A stretch of 64,000 bases of DNA, taken from Deltaproteobacteria bacterium. Lineage in GTDB: Bacteria > Desulfobacterota > Desulfovibrionia > Desulfovibrionales > Desulfomicrobiaceae. The stretch covers positions 1 through 64,000 of the forward strand of contig RZYB01000002.1 in NCBI GenBank assembly GCA_009930495.1, in the 5' to 3' direction. The position numbers and the translations under genes are program-made. A model generated the notes under the pieces. It was not told where the DNA came from, made no database searches, and worked only from the letters and a program-made list of their open reading frames with translations. How positions within the stretch are numbered: the stretch's first letter is position 1; every line of letters begins with the position of its first letter. This document shows, one piece after another, positions 42,024-50,563 of this stretch.

Positions 42024-43622
42024 ATGGGGAGTTTGCGTTGGAGGGCGATAGTGGCCGCCATGGTGGTGCTTTTGGCCCTTGCTTACATTTTGCCCTCGAT
42101 TCCCGCTGTCCGTACTTCGCCCCTGGGCGTGGTTTTGCCGGACGCTGAAATCAATCTGGGCCTTGATCTGAAGGGCGGCATCCATTTGACTCTGGGCGTG
42201 GATCTGGACACGGCCTTGTCCAATGCCATTACCAGTTATGGTCAGGATTTGCGTGTCGAGGCCCGGGAGAAGAAAATCGCTCTGTTTCGGCCCCGTCTTC
42301 AAGGCAAGACCAAGCTTGAATTTGTTTTGGTCAAGGCCGATCAGCGTGCCGAGCTGGATGCATTGCTCTCCTCGCGATTTTCGCAAATGCGGGTTGTTGC
42401 CCGTGACGAACAGGGCAACGGCCAGTTGCGTTACCTTCTCGAACCGACGCCTGACTACGTGAAGACCATCGAGACCTTGACCATGGATCAGGCATTGAAG
42501 ACGATCCGTAATCGGGTGGACCAATTCGGGGTGGCCGAGCCGGATATCCGCAAGCAGCAGGGCAATAGGATCATAATCCAGCTGCCGGGCCTGGCCGATC
42601 CAAAGCGCGCCATCAGCATCATTGGCCGCACCGCGCATCTGGAATTCAAGCTTGTCGATGAAACCGCCGACGCACAGACCCTGGCCAAGGGTATCGCACC
42701 CTTGGACAGTGAATTGGCCTATCTGTACGATAAAACTCCGGAAGGCGCGGAAATCAAGACTCCCATCATGCTGCGCTCCGAAGTCGTCCTGACCGGTGAA
42801 TACATCACCGACGCCAATGTGCAGTTTGATTCCTACGGACAGGCCTATGTGGGCATGACTTTCAACGCCCGGGGCGCTCGGATTTTCGAGGAAGTGACAG
42901 GCTCGAACGTCAAGAAGCGCTTGGCCATCGTGCTTGACGGCAAGGTGCATTCCGCCCCGGTCATCCAGGACCGGATTTCCGGTGGTCGCGCCTCCATCAC
43001 CGGTCAGTTCACGACCGAGGAGGCCCACGATCTGGCCGTGGTGCTGCGGGCCGGCTCCTTGCCGGCGCCGGTGACCATTCTGGAGGAACGCACCGTCGGT
43101 CCTTCCCTGGGCCAAGAGTCCATTGAAAAGGGGATGTTCGCCGCGGCCGTGGGCGGCATCGCGGTGCTGCTGTTCATGAGCATTTACTACCGTCGCGCCG
43201 GTTTGATCGCCGCGTTCGAGGTGGTCTTGGACATGGCGTTGATTTTGGCTGGCATGGCCGCTTTCGGGGCCACCCTCACCCTGCCGGGCATCGCGGGCAT
43301 TATCTTGACCATCGGCATGGCCGTGGATGCCAACGTGCTCATTTACGAGCGGATCCGGGAGGAGCTGCGCTCCGGCGCGGCGATTGGCGCCGCCATCCGG
43401 GACGGCTTCGAGCGGGCCACGCTGACCATTTTTGATTCCAATCTGACCACGATCATCGCGGCCGTGATTTTATACCAGTTCGGCACCGGGCCGGTGCGCG
43501 GATTCGCGGTGACTCTGACCTTGGGCATCCTGGCTTCCATGTTCACGGCGATTTTCGTGTCGCGGATCTTTTTCGACGCTTGGCTGGCTCGTCGTCAGCC
43601 GGGTACGCAACCGAGCATTTAA
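42024..43622 (+). CDS. secD: Protein translocase subunit SecD
   Basis: A 532-residue integral membrane protein that uses the proton gradient to assist late export through SecYEG. It has an N-terminal helix (AIVAAMVVLLALAYILPS), a large periplasmic P1 domain (with LGLDLKGGIHLTLGVD near residue 45 and IRNRVDQFGVAEPDIRKQ), and five C-terminal helices from about residue 370 on, including GIIlTIGMAVDANVLIYERIREE, the SecD/F signature. GGAAGAAGAG precedes the ATG. secF follows after 9 bases. Confidence 0.97.
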   Translation: MGSLRWRAIVAAMVVLLALAYILPSIPAVRTSPLGVVLPDAEINLGLDLKGGIHLTLGVDLDTALSNAITSYGQDLRVEAREKKIALFRPRLQGKTKLEFVLVKADQRAELDALLSSRFSQMRVVARDEQGNGQLRYLLEPTPDYVKTIETLTMDQALKTIRNRVDQFGVAEPDIRKQQGNRIIIQLPGLADPKRAISIIGRTAHLEFKLVDETADAQTLAKGIAPLDSELAYLYDKTPEGAEIKTPIMLRSEVVLTGEYITDANVQFDSYGQAYVGMTFNARGARIFEEVTGSNVKKRLAIVLDGKVHSAPVIQDRISGGRASITGQFTTEEAHDLAVVLRAGSLPAPVTILEERTVGPSLGQESIEKGMFAAAVGGIAVLLFMSIYYRRAGLIAAFEVVLDMALILAGMAAFGATLTLPGIAGIILTIGMAVDANVLIYERIREELRSGAAIGAAIRDGFERATLTIFDSNLTTIIAAVILYQFGTGPVRGFAVTLTLGILASMFTAIFVSRIFFDAWLARRQPGTQPSI

Positions 43623-43631
43623 GGAGCGGTC

Positions 43632-44711
43632 ATGTCTTTTGAACTCATCCGGCACGACACGAATTATGATTTCGTGGGAATACGCAAGTACGCGTACGCG
43701 TTGTCTGCGATTTTGTTGCTTATCGGCGTGTTTTCGTTGCTGTTCAAGGGCGGTCCTCGCTACGGGGTCGATTTCGCTGGCGGCATCAATATCCAGGTCA
43801 AGTTCAACCAGGGCGTCGAATTGGACGCCTTGCGCGTTGCCTTGGATTCTCCGGCTCTGCCCGGCCTCGTGGTTCAGAATTTTGGGGATGCCGATGCGCA
43901 CGAGGTCTTGATACGGGCCGCGATGTCCTCGGCCACGGCCAATGAGATCCGCGATGTCGTCGCCCAGAGTTTGAACGCGAGTTTTTCTGGAGTGGGGCAC
44001 GAGATCCAGCGCCTGGAAATGGTTGGCCCCAAGGTCGGAGCTGACTTGCGGGAAAAGGCTTTACAGGCGATTTTTTACGCGATTCTCCTTATTGCCACGT
44101 ATATTTCCGGTCGCTTCGAACAGCGGTGGATGGTGGCCGGGCTCATGGCCGCGGCGCTGTCGGCCGTGGTTTATGTCTTGGAATTACTGCACGCCCCCAT
44201 GAGCATGTCCGTCATCGCGGCCACCCTGGCCACCCTGGTTCTTTGCGCCGTGCTGCGATTGAAATATGCCCTGGGAGCGATGGTCGCCCTGATCCATGAT
44301 GTCATGATCCCGCTTGGGATATTTTCCTTGCTGAACAAGGAAGTGGATTTGACCATCATCGCGGCCCTGCTGACCATTGTCGGTTATTCCCTGAATGATA
44401 CGATCATCATCTACGACCGTATCCGCGAAAACATGCGGACCAAGCTTTCCCCGTCCCTGGATCAAATTATCAACCGGTCCGTGAATCAAACCCTGTCCCG
44501 GACCATCATCACCGGTGGCACGACCCTGATCGCGGTTTCGGCCTTGTATGTTTTGGGCGGAGCCGTGATCCAGGATTTTTGCCTGGTCATGATACTGGGA
44601 ATCGTGGCGGGAACGTATTCCTCTATTTTCGTGGCATCTCCGATACTGCGTGCCTTTAACCCGCGGATCGACGACGAGCCCGCGCCCAAGACCGTCCAAG
44701 CCGAGGCTTGA
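43632..44711 (+). CDS. secF: Protein translocase subunit SecF
   Basis: A 359-residue partner of SecD. An N-terminal helix after FVGIRKYAYALSAILLLIGVF leads to a periplasmic domain beginning YGVDFAGGINIQVKF; five helices follow, with IAALLTIVGYSLNDTIIIYDRIREN, the SecF signature. AAGGAG precedes the ATG by six bases. It is the last gene of the yajC-secDF group and is followed by the strongest terminator in the window. Confidence 0.97.
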   Translation: MSFELIRHDTNYDFVGIRKYAYALSAILLLIGVFSLLFKGGPRYGVDFAGGINIQVKFNQGVELDALRVALDSPALPGLVVQNFGDADAHEVLIRAAMSSATANEIRDVVAQSLNASFSGVGHEIQRLEMVGPKVGADLREKALQAIFYAILLIATYISGRFEQRWMVAGLMAAALSAVVYVLELLHAPMSMSVIAATLATLVLCAVLRLKYALGAMVALIHDVMIPLGIFSLLNKEVDLTIIAALLTIVGYSLNDTIIIYDRIRENMRTKLSPSLDQIINRSVNQTLSRTIITGGTTLIAVSALYVLGGAVIQDFCLVMILGIVAGTYSSIFVASPILRAFNPRIDDEPAPKTVQAEA

Positions 44712-44733
44712 GGTTTTTCGTTGCCCGTTCACG

Positions 44734-44770
44734 GCCCCCGCTTTTTGGCGGGGGCTTTTTTTTTTTTTTT
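44734..44770 (+). terminator. Rho-independent terminator of yajC-secDF
   Basis: GCCCCCGC and GCGGGGGC form a perfect 8-base stem with a short T-rich loop, followed by 15 T residues. Confidence 0.97.
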
Positions 44771-44833
44771 ATTCGAGTCGGATAGATCGTCTTGAGCGTG
44801 GCGCTCGGGAAGGCCTGTTCGTGGGTGCTGCCG

Positions 44834-45298
44834 CTACTGACGCAGGTCGGCAAATTTGGCGTTGATCAAGCGGGCGAGATCGTGTGGCGCGAGCTCGATT
44901 TCCACGCCTCTTCGTCCCGCGCTGACATGGATGGTGGGGTAGGTGAGCGCCGTGGCGTCGATGAAGGTCCGCAGACGTTTTTTTTGTCCCAAGGGACTAA
45001 CCCCGCCCAGAACATAGCCGGTGGACCGTTCGACGAGCGTCGCCTCGGCCATGATCGCCTTTTTGCTCCCAGCGGCCTTGGCGATGTGCTTCAAGGCGAG
45101 CATGGCATTGACCGGCACAAGGGCGACGACCAACTCGCCCCCGGCGTCGACGACCAATGTCTTGAAGATTCTGCCGGGTGGAACATGCAATTTTTCCGCG
45201 GCTTCAAGACCGTAGGCGACACAGTCCGGGTTATGTGGATACTCATGGACAGTGAACGTGATTTTACCTTTTTTGGCGGCATTGATTGCTGGGGTCAT
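44834..45298 (-). CDS. ybaK: Cys-tRNA(Pro)/Cys-tRNA deacylase YbaK
   Basis: A 154-residue trans-editing protein that hydrolyses mischarged Cys-tRNA(Pro). Family features: a PHNPDCVAYGLEAAEKL start region, the lysine in RIFKTLVVDAGG, LVPVNAMLALKHIAKAAGSKKAIMAEA and TGYVLGGVSPLGQKKRL. The start at 45298 matches the family N-terminus (MTPAINAAKKG); earlier frame codons overlap the ribB 3' end. The ribosome site is weak. It follows ribB by 73 bases on the same strand. Confidence 0.92.
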   Translation of the reverse strand: MTPAINAAKKGKITFTVHEYPHNPDCVAYGLEAAEKLHVPPGRIFKTLVVDAGGELVVALVPVNAMLALKHIAKAAGSKKAIMAEATLVERSTGYVLGGVSPLGQKKRLRTFIDATALTYPTIHVSAGRRGVEIELAPHDLARLINAKFADLRQ

Positions 45299-45371
45299 GG
45301 ACGTGCGGCTACAAAGAGGCGGGGCAAATGTCCAGGGCTGGGCGTCGTCTGGCGACGACGTCCAACGGGAA

Positions 45372-46025
45372 TTATACGGCAACCCTGGCTGTGTTCTGGA
45401 TGTAGTCCTTTAGGTCGTCGATGGTCACCACGGGAATGTCGTGACGCCTGGAAAATTCCAGAATTTCGGGCATGCGGGCCATGGTTCCGTCGGGGTTGGT
45501 TACTTCGCACAGCACCCCGTACGGTTTGAGTCCGGCCAGACGCATGAGATCCACGGTCGCTTCGGTATGTCCCTCGCGTTCCAGGACTCCACCGGGCCTG
45601 GCTTGCAGGGGAAAGACATGTCCGGGACGGTGTAAATCGGCGGGGGTGGCGTCATCGGCGATGGCGGCATGCACGGTTCGGACCCGGTCCGTCGCCGAGA
45701 CTCCGGTGGTCACGCCCTGGGCGGCCTCGATGCTGACCGTGAACGCGGTTTGATAGCGGCTGGAATTGGTCGCGACCATGGGCGTCAGACCCAGGGCTTG
45801 GGTTTTGGACTCGGGCAGGCACAAACAGACGATCCCGCTGCATTCGCGGATGAGCATGGCCATTTGTGTCGCGGTCAGGGTTTGGGCTGGAAAAACGAGG
45901 TCGCCCTCGTTTTCCCGGTTTTCGTTGTCGGTCACCAAGACTCCGCGACCATTCCGAAGGGAGGCAAGGGCGCGTTCGACCCGGTCGAGGGGGGAGAGCT
46001 GATCAAAAAGGCTGGTCTGATTCAC
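45372..46025 (-). CDS. ribB: 3,4-dihydroxy-2-butanone-4-phosphate synthase
   Basis: A 217-residue RibB that converts ribulose 5-phosphate to the four-carbon precursor of riboflavin. Motifs: [23 protein letters not shown] (metal and substrate site), [34 protein letters not shown] and [24 protein letters not shown]. There is no GTP cyclohydrolase II fusion. The start is GTG at 46025 with AGGAG eight bases upstream. An FMN riboswitch ends about 70 bases before it, so flavin represses the gene. The other rib genes are not linked here. Confidence 0.95.
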   Translation of the reverse strand: MNQTSLFDQLSPLDRVERALASLRNGRGVLVTDNENRENEGDLVFPAQTLTATQMAMLIRECSGIVCLCLPESKTQALGLTPMVATNSSRYQTAFTVSIEAAQGVTTGVSATDRVRTVHAAIADDATPADLHRPGHVFPLQARPGGVLEREGHTEATVDLMRLAGLKPYGVLCEVTNPDGTMARMPEILEFSRRHDIPVVTIDDLKDYIQNTARVAV

Positions 46026-46059
46026 GGTGGTACTCCTGTCGTGACGTGAATCAGGGCGC

Positions 46060-46095
46060 GGCCACAAAGAACCGTCCAGTTCATGAACGGTGGCC
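46060..46095 (-). promoter_or_regulatory. Hairpin in the expression platform of the FMN riboswitch
   Basis: GGCCACCGT and its imperfect complement (ACGGT...GTGGCC) can pair between the aptamer and the ribB ribosome site. No T run follows, so control of translation seems more likely than transcription termination. Confidence 0.45.
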
Positions 46096-46096
46096 G

Positions 46097-46242
46097 TCTT
46101 CTCTTCCATCCGGACTGTTACCGTCGGCCCTGGCCTCGCACCAGGTCTGCTGACCTTCCGGACATCCGGAAGCGCTCGCGGGCTCCCCGCCGCGAAGCGG
46201 GATACCGCCGGTGGGGAATTTCACCCCGCCCTGAGAATCAGG
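46097..46242 (-). promoter_or_regulatory. FMN riboswitch (RFN element)
   Basis: The minus strand contains all conserved RFN blocks in order: GGCGGGGTGAAATTCCCCACC, CGGCGGTAT, GAGCCCGCGAGCG, the variable stem with GGTCAGCAGACC-like bases, CCAGGGCCGACGGT and AGTCCGGATGGAAGAGAA. TTCTC/GAGAA closes the P1 helix. It directly precedes ribB. Binding of FMN is known to switch such genes off. Confidence 0.97.
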
Positions 46243-46353
46243 GCACCATGCGCGGCCACATATTACCTGTCAAGAATTTGTTGCCGTCCATTCCGGTGGG
46301 TATTCCGGCGTTGCCTATTGACCGGGAACAAGATAGAAAAACAGAAATGCAGC

Positions 46354-46383
46354 GCCACAAGGATATCCTTGTGGCTTTTTTTT
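46354..46383 (+). promoter_or_regulatory. 22-bp perfect palindrome followed by T run
   Basis: GCCACAAGGAT is followed directly by its exact complement and then eight T residues. It has the form of an intrinsic terminator, yet no plus-strand gene lies upstream and the next ATG is 28 bases after the T run. It may be an attenuator, an RNA-stabilising hairpin or a protein-binding palindrome for the following gene. Confidence 0.7.
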
Positions 46384-46410
46384 CCAGACCTCTCATCCCA
46401 AGGATCCTCG

Positions 46411-46854
46411 ATGTCCCAAAAACAAATACAGGCCGGTAGTTCCGTGGAGTCCATGTGTAAACGATGCAAGACTGTCACCGACCACCATGTCGTGGTCATG
46501 GATGGTGACAAGATCGCCAAGGTGGAATGCAAGGTGTGTGGAGGCCGACATGCTTTCCAATCGGCCACGCCCGCTCCCAAGGCCAAGCCCAAGACCACGA
46601 CTCCTCGGGCTCCGAAGGGGCAGTCCGCGGCGGCCCAACGCAGGCAAAGCGCCGCCGTGGAGGCGGTCTGGGAGAAGAACGTGGCCGGAAGCGTTCCCCA
46701 ACCCTATGCCATGACCTTTTCCTTCAAGGCCGGGGACGTCATCGACCACCCTACTTTTGGTCTTGGACATGTCCAAAAAATGATCGCGGCGAACACCATG
46801 GAGGTTTTGTTTCACGACGGTATCCGCAATCTGCGCTGCGCTCCGGGGAAATAA
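46411..46854 (+). CDS. Small zinc-ribbon protein with C-terminal Tudor/CarD-like segment
   Basis: A 147-residue protein. Residues 15-50 contain two cysteine pairs, CKRC and CKVC, spaced about 26 apart, forming a likely zinc ribbon (with histidines DHHVVV between). A basic Ala/Pro/Lys/Arg-rich linker (about 50-90) follows. The last 45 residues (FKAGDVIDHPTFGLGHVQKM...VLFHDGIRNLRCA) have the pattern of the small barrel at the C-terminus of UvrD/PcrA and in CarD, which contacts RNA polymerase or nucleic acid. It may therefore be a transcription- or repair-associated accessory protein. The ATG has AAGGATCC upstream; the hairpin above precedes it. Confidence 0.72.
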   Translation: MSQKQIQAGSSVESMCKRCKTVTDHHVVVMDGDKIAKVECKVCGGRHAFQSATPAPKAKPKTTTPRAPKGQSAAAQRRQSAAVEAVWEKNVAGSVPQPYAMTFSFKAGDVIDHPTFGLGHVQKMIAANTMEVLFHDGIRNLRCAPGK

Positions 46855-46966
46855 TCCCGACCGGATTGGCGTTTCGTCGAATTTCCCTCCTTGGTGGCGC
46901 CCATGCCATGCTCTGATCACCGTTGATGTATCCAGGCGGAGACTGTTTGCCAGGGTCGTGTGAAAA

Positions 46967-48739
46967 ATGAAAGACAAACCATCCGTTTCGGTCATGGGGC
47001 GCGCTCTGTGGCGTTTGACGCGGTTTGCCCGGCCACACGGCTCTTTGGTCGTGCTTGGATTGGCGGCCAATGCCGGCGCGCGTTTTTTTGATTTGCTGCC
47101 CATGATCGTGGTAGGCCAGGTCGTCGATACCGTGACCCGCGCCATCCGGGATGGGCAGGATCTGGCTCGGACCGAGTTTGTCTGGGCCGGCCTGCTTGTC
47201 CTGGCCACTTTTGCCGGTCTGGCCCTTTTCCAAAGCCTGAGCGATTACTGTCTGGACACCGTGGCCCAGAAGATCAGGCACGAGCTCCGGGTGGCCCTTT
47301 ATGCCCACGTCCAGAAACTCGATGTATCCTATTTCGAGTCCCGCCAGACTGGAGACATCATGGCTGTCCTGGCCGGGGACGTGGACAATCTGGAACGGTT
47401 TTTCTCCGACACCTTGACCAGCATCGTCCGCCTGGTCATCACGTTCTCCGGTGTGTACGGCATCCTTTTCTGGCTCGATTGGCATTTGGCCGTATTGTTG
47501 ATGGCGCCCATGCCCCTGGCGGTTTGGGCCGTGCGCTTTTTCGCCACCCGTGTCGCCCCGCGCTACCGCGAGGCAAGGCGGTCCGTGGGCGAAATCAATG
47601 CCGTTCTTGAAAACAACGTCCAGGGCATGCCGGTTATCCAGGCGTATTCAGCCCAGAGTCACCAGACAGAGCGTATCCGTCAGTGCTCCGCCGAGTATCG
47701 CGACGCGGCCATGCGCGCGGCCAAGGAGCGTGCCCGTTTCATTCCCCTGTTGTACGGGGTGGCTGGCGTGGGCTACGGCCTTTTGATCGGCCTGGGCGGG
47801 TGGATGACCCTGACGGGCACCGGCCCGAGCCTGGGGGATTTCACGACGTTTGTGCTCATGGCCATGCGCCTTGTCCTGCCGCTGTTCATTTTTGGCATGC
47901 TCATCAATCAGATCCAGCAGTCCGAGGCTTCGGCGCTGCGTATCAACGAGATTTTTGACACCAATCCCGTGGTTCGCGACCGTCCTGGATCCAGGGAGCT
48001 CGCCGGAGACTTGGAGCGGGTGGACGTCCATGACGTTTCTTTTGCCTATCCCGATCGAGATCGTGTTTTGTGTGGTATTTCCCTTTCCTTGGAACGGGGA
48101 CGGGTCTTGGGCGTGGTTGGGCCGACGGGTGCTGGCAAGAGTTCCCTTGCCAAGCTCATGCTCCGCTATTTTGACCCCACCGAAGGGGAGATCGTGGTCA
48201 ATGGAGTCCCCTTGTCCGATATCGCCCTGGATTCCTGGAGGCGCCGCATCGGATATGTTTCCCAGGACGCGTATTTGTTTCATGGCAGCGTGGACGAGAA
48301 TATCCGTCTGGGCTCGCCCCTGGCCGTCGAAGCCGACGTCATCCAGGCCGCGCGCATGGCTGGAGCCCACGAGTTCATCGCGGCCTTGCCCCATGGCTAT
48401 GCCACGATGGTCGGAGACCGGGGACTGAAGTTGTCTGGCGGTCAGCGGCAGCGAATTTCCCTGGCCCGGGCCATTTTGCGCGCTCCGGAATTTTTGATTT
48501 TGGACGAGGCAACGTCCAGCGTGGATACCCGGACCGAGGAAGTCATCCAAAGTAATCTCAAATCGCTCCGTGATGGCCGCATCACACTGGCCATTGCCCA
48601 TCGTTTGTCCACGGTCCGGCATTGCGACGAAATCGTTGTTGTTGTCGATGGCGTCATTGTCGAGCGCGGAACGCACGCGGGTTTGGTGGACGCCGGCGGT
48701 GTTTACGCGGGACTGTGGCGGGTGCAGAGCGGTCTGTAG
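46967..48739 (+). CDS. ABC exporter, fused permease and ATPase
   Basis: A 590-residue half-transporter of the lipid/drug/peptide exporter class (ABCB/MsbA-like). Six membrane helices in the first 320 residues; the ATPase domain has Walker A GPTGAGKSS near residue 386, Q-loop YVSQDAYLFHG, signature LSGGQRQRISLARA, Walker B FLILDEATSSVD and the H-loop AHRLSTV. It should work as a homodimer since no partner gene is adjacent. The substrate is unknown. Followed by a small exported protein after 190 bases. Confidence 0.93.
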   Translation: MKDKPSVSVMGRALWRLTRFARPHGSLVVLGLAANAGARFFDLLPMIVVGQVVDTVTRAIRDGQDLARTEFVWAGLLVLATFAGLALFQSLSDYCLDTVAQKIRHELRVALYAHVQKLDVSYFESRQTGDIMAVLAGDVDNLERFFSDTLTSIVRLVITFSGVYGILFWLDWHLAVLLMAPMPLAVWAVRFFATRVAPRYREARRSVGEINAVLENNVQGMPVIQAYSAQSHQTERIRQCSAEYRDAAMRAAKERARFIPLLYGVAGVGYGLLIGLGGWMTLTGTGPSLGDFTTFVLMAMRLVLPLFIFGMLINQIQQSEASALRINEIFDTNPVVRDRPGSRELAGDLERVDVHDVSFAYPDRDRVLCGISLSLERGRVLGVVGPTGAGKSSLAKLMLRYFDPTEGEIVVNGVPLSDIALDSWRRRIGYVSQDAYLFHGSVDENIRLGSPLAVEADVIQAARMAGAHEFIAALPHGYATMVGDRGLKLSGGQRQRISLARAILRAPEFLILDEATSSVDTRTEEVIQSNLKSLRDGRITLAIAHRLSTVRHCDEIVVVVDGVIVERGTHAGLVDAGGVYAGLWRVQSGL

Positions 48740-48929
48740 CCGGGGCGCGATTCTTGCTTGATGTTGGAGTTCCCCGCGCGGCGCATGGGGAAGGCCAGCT
48801 GAATTTTTTTGATTTGTTCTTTTTCTCGTTGAGCCAGATTGGTATTGCATGGTTCAGGCGGGATTGGGGAGTCTGGAAAATTCGGATTTTTGTCCGGGAA
48901 AAATGGATTTGCAGAGACAAGGAGGCGTT

Positions 48930-49379
48930 ATGGACGTGGCGATTGAAAAACAGAAATGGGCATGGTGTTTTTTGTCCGTGGCAATGCTCGTGGTCGTATC
49001 CCTGGCGTGTTCATTCAGAACGGTCCACGCCAGCACGGAGGTCAAGGACCATGGCGTGGTCATTATTGGAAAGAATTACGTTGATGTGGATATCAACGAC
49101 GAGGGCGTGACAGTCAAAAGCAAAAAGAAAATTTTCGCGCCGACCACGTTTCTCGGAGCTGAAGGCACGGCGTTGATGCTTTTTCTACACAACAGAATAA
49201 CCCGCGACATGGGCGTCGACATTGTCGAGCGGACCTACACGGGCAGGATCGAAAGGCGGGACGCCGAGAAAATTGTTGACCGGGTGCTTGCTTTTTACAG
49301 GGACAACAAGTTGGTTTTCAAAAGTCGGTTCGAGGAAAGGCCGGCCACGAAAGTCGGCATTCTGCGTTTTCGGATTTAG
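48930..49379 (+). CDS. Small exported protein of unknown function
   Basis: A 149-residue protein with an N-terminal hydrophobic segment (FLSVAMLVVVSLACS) that is a signal anchor, signal peptide or, given LACS, a lipobox-like site. The mature part is rich in charged residues, with a repeated VDVDINDEGVTVKSKKK and a terminal RPATKVGILRFRI. I do not recognise the family. GGAGG six bases upstream fixes the ATG at 48930; an upstream in-frame ATG at 48849 has none. Composition is like that of its neighbours. Confidence 0.68.
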   Translation: MDVAIEKQKWAWCFLSVAMLVVVSLACSFRTVHASTEVKDHGVVIIGKNYVDVDINDEGVTVKSKKKIFAPTTFLGAEGTALMLFLHNRITRDMGVDIVERTYTGRIERRDAEKIVDRVLAFYRDNKLVFKSRFEERPATKVGILRFRI

Positions 49380-49437
49380 TGCATCCATTGGCAGGGGGCG
49401 CATGCCCGATGTTGACCAAAAGGGCATTCGCCCCTGT

Positions 49438-50349
49438 CTACGCCGTTTGCCGGTCCCGTTCCCCGAGCATGGCCAGGACCATCTCCTTTTCCGCGTTCAT
49501 CCTCCCCCGCACGCTGGCCTGAACCGAGGCTGTCGACGACCCGAAATGCTCCTTGCGATCATCGTACACGTTGTTGATGAGCTGTTGCGCGAAAGCGGTA
49601 CCCGAGTGCGTGCCCTTGATGGAGCTGATGATCCGGCCAAAAATTCCGGCAGCTCCGGCCGGACCGTGCTGGACCGACGTGCTCCATAGGGCTTCCTGGG
49701 CCGCCTTGGGCAAGGTGTCCATGTCCACGCCGGTTTTGGCCAAAATTTTTTGGCGGGCCGGTTCGTAGTGCGTGGCGTCGACGAACTCTCGCTGGATTTG
49801 TCCAAATCGATCCGGGTCTTCCTTGGCGATGGCCGCCCATGCCTCGGGCATGCGACCCTTTCGGGAGCCGGTGTTGGCCGGCCCGGCCGCCTTGAGCTTG
49901 GCCGCCCAAGAGGGCTCCCGCTCTTCCAGATATTCAATGAACCGCCCCATGGTGCCGGGTTTCGACGCGATTTGATATGTGCCATAGGACGTGCCGCCCG
50001 TTCGGTCATAGCCGATGGCGTTCACGCCCTGGGTTCCGGACTCGAATCGCGCGGACAGGCTGCCCACGCCCTGGTGGGCTGATTGTTGACTCCGTGATGC
50101 CTTGCTGGAAATTTTGCTCCGCAAGCTCACGAGGCTGGACAGCCCATTCAGGGCGTCACGCATGAGCGTGTTTTCCATTCCCGACCCTTGTAGATTTTCC
50201 AGGACGTCCCTGTCGGATTGCGACATGGCGTTTTGGATCTGGCGCTGAAATCCGCCGGCTTTTTGGCTTGTGCCGGCGAGAGCGCGGTTGCTTCGGTCCG
50301 GGGCCGTGCCCATGAGGGTCATCAAGTGCAGGGGATCAATCAAGGTCAT
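49438..50349 (-). CDS. Lysozyme-like domain protein with extended N-terminus
   Basis: A 303-residue protein. Residues 1-90 are Gln/Ser-rich and helical, without a signal peptide (MTLIDPLHLMTLMGTAPDRS). From about residue 98 a domain begins with SLSARFESGTQGVNAIGYDRTGGTSYGTYQI, a pattern found in predicted peptidoglycan-cutting enzymes attached to secretion or phage tail spikes; the glutamate in ARFESG is the likely catalytic acid. No phage, type VI or flagellar gene lies nearby. The N-terminus recalls flagellar rod-cap FlgJ-type proteins, but this is only a resemblance. GGAG seven bases upstream of the ATG. Confidence 0.65.
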   Translation of the reverse strand: MTLIDPLHLMTLMGTAPDRSNRALAGTSQKAGGFQRQIQNAMSQSDRDVLENLQGSGMENTLMRDALNGLSSLVSLRSKISSKASRSQQSAHQGVGSLSARFESGTQGVNAIGYDRTGGTSYGTYQIASKPGTMGRFIEYLEEREPSWAAKLKAAGPANTGSRKGRMPEAWAAIAKEDPDRFGQIQREFVDATHYEPARQKILAKTGVDMDTLPKAAQEALWSTSVQHGPAGAAGIFGRIISSIKGTHSGTAFAQQLINNVYDDRKEHFGSSTASVQASVRGRMNAEKEMVLAMLGERDRQTA

Positions 50350-50563
50350 GCGCGGTCTCCGTGTCAAAAAACTGTCGATAGTGTGTGCCCACAAATGACA
50401 AGCAGTTTTCAGGCCAATTTTTCGGAGCTGCTCGCGAAACGCCGGCACGGCTCGTTTCCTGGACGATGTGGTCACGCTTTTGTCACGTTCTTGTCATGCA
50501 TTTACGCCAATGATACGTGATTTTGCCTCCATGTCTTTCACCATCCAAAAGGAGAGTTGTCGC

